Origin: Actinomycetota bacterium | Lineage (GTDB): Bacteria > Actinomycetota > Actinomycetes > Nanopelagicales > Nanopelagicaceae | Direction: 5' to 3' | DNA length: 24,196 nt | NCBI GenBank assembly: GCA_027730465.1 | Contig: JAQCGQ010000001.1 | Span: 1-24,196, forward strand | Part shown: one piece after another, positions 23,902-24,196 of the stretch | Layout: each line of letters starts with the position of its first letter | Numbering within the stretch: position 1 is the stretch's first letter | Notes under the pieces: generated by a model | Told to the model about the DNA's origin: nothing | What the model saw: the letters and a program-made list of their open reading frames with translations, nothing else | Databases searched by the model: none | Program-made: the position numbers and the translations under genes

Positions 23902-24196
23902 TTAATTCTTGCGAGCTGTAATAATCTTATTCTCAATATACTCTCTTGCTGATTTTGCCATAGATTTATTATCAGTCCATAAGTTTCGCCAAATTCCGAG
24001 CGTGCTAGATAGATCAGGTGAAACTACTGTGGAGGAGAATGATTCAAATGTGATTGTTCCTTTATAACCAATTTTAGCCAAGGCACCAAAGAATGAATCA
24101 AAATCTATATTTCCACTACCAAGAGGTCCACGATGGCTTGCACCAATATGCACATATCCCAACTGCTTTCCGGCCTCTAAAACTGGTGAAACTAAA
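23902..24196 (-). CDS. Sugar isomerase/epimerase, partial (runs off the right edge)
   Basis: Only the C-terminal part is in the window: about 97 codons, open to the edge, so the true start is outside. It shows HIGASHRGPLGSGNIDF and then KIGYKGTITFESFSSTV, the end of an AP-endonuclease-2-fold barrel: a histidine in the first, and in the second a glutamate (E of FESF) that is a metal ligand in D-tagatose/psicose 3-epimerase-like enzymes. The first in-frame TTG within the window (24162) is not a real start. The neighbouring kinase gene lies 14 bp downstream. Confidence 0.8.
   Translation of the reverse strand, partial: LVSPVLEAGKQLGYVHIGASHRGPLGSGNIDFDSFFGALAKIGYKGTITFESFSSTVVSPDLSSTLGIWRNLWTDNKSMAKSAREYIENKIITARKN

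Noticed and set aside
1..24196. CRISPR arrays, insertion sequences, integrases, toxin-antitoxin or phage genes
   Set aside because: None found on either strand; the window reads as metabolic chromosome.

Overview
The window looks like the chromosome of a streamlined, AT-rich actinobacterium, most likely a freshwater acI-type organism (order Nanopelagicales, e.g. 'Candidatus Planktophila' or 'Nanopelagicus'). The basis is low-GC but actinobacterial-style proteins, export signals ending in Ala-Pro-Ala-Gln-Ala, very tight gene packing with many 1-8 bp overlaps, and a high density of sugar-uptake genes. The taxon is an inference; no rRNA or marker gene is present. I see no mobile element, CRISPR array, tRNA or rRNA.

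Region A (about 227-11023, all minus strand). Read in the direction of transcription it encodes an FAD oxidoreductase, a phosphotriesterase-family hydrolase, a D-threonine aldolase/D-serine dehydratase-like PLP enzyme, a RidA enamine/imine deaminase, an SDR dehydrogenase and a D-aminoacylase-family amidohydrolase. A short regulatory gap follows, then a CUT1-type ABC importer (binding protein and two permeases, no ATPase), and last a TIM-barrel-like protein of unknown function split by a single-base frameshift in a run of four G's (774-777). Together they suggest uptake and breakdown of an N-acylated, D-configured or beta-hydroxy amino compound; the substrate cannot be named.

Region B (11096-19028). 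A complete CUT2/ribose-type importer (binding protein, double ATPase, two permeases) is followed by a Gfo/Idh/MocA dehydrogenase and an AP-endonuclease-2-fold sugar isomerase/epimerase. A second Gfo/Idh/MocA gene converges on them from the plus strand. This looks like an import-and-oxidise sugar, cyclitol or keto-glycoside pathway. The ATPase is unusually asymmetric: one composite ATP site keeps its motifs and the other has lost all three.

Region C (19153-23135). A SIS-domain phosphosugar protein and a GntR/HutC regulator are divergent. The regulator converges on, and overlaps, an operon of SDR, DeoC aldolase and ROK sugar kinase. This could be a kinase-isomerase-aldolase route for an unknown sugar. 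The nonamer TGTCTATAC occurs upstream of the regulator, the SDR operon and the region A/B divergent promoter; it may be the regulator's operator, or partly a -10 promoter box.

Region D (23258 to the right edge, minus strand). A small P-loop kinase of the nucleoside/pantothenate-kinase-like type sits next to the C-terminal end of a sugar isomerase/epimerase that runs off the window. In both ABC cassettes a strong hairpin lies just after the binding-protein gene, which would make binding protein more abundant than permease.
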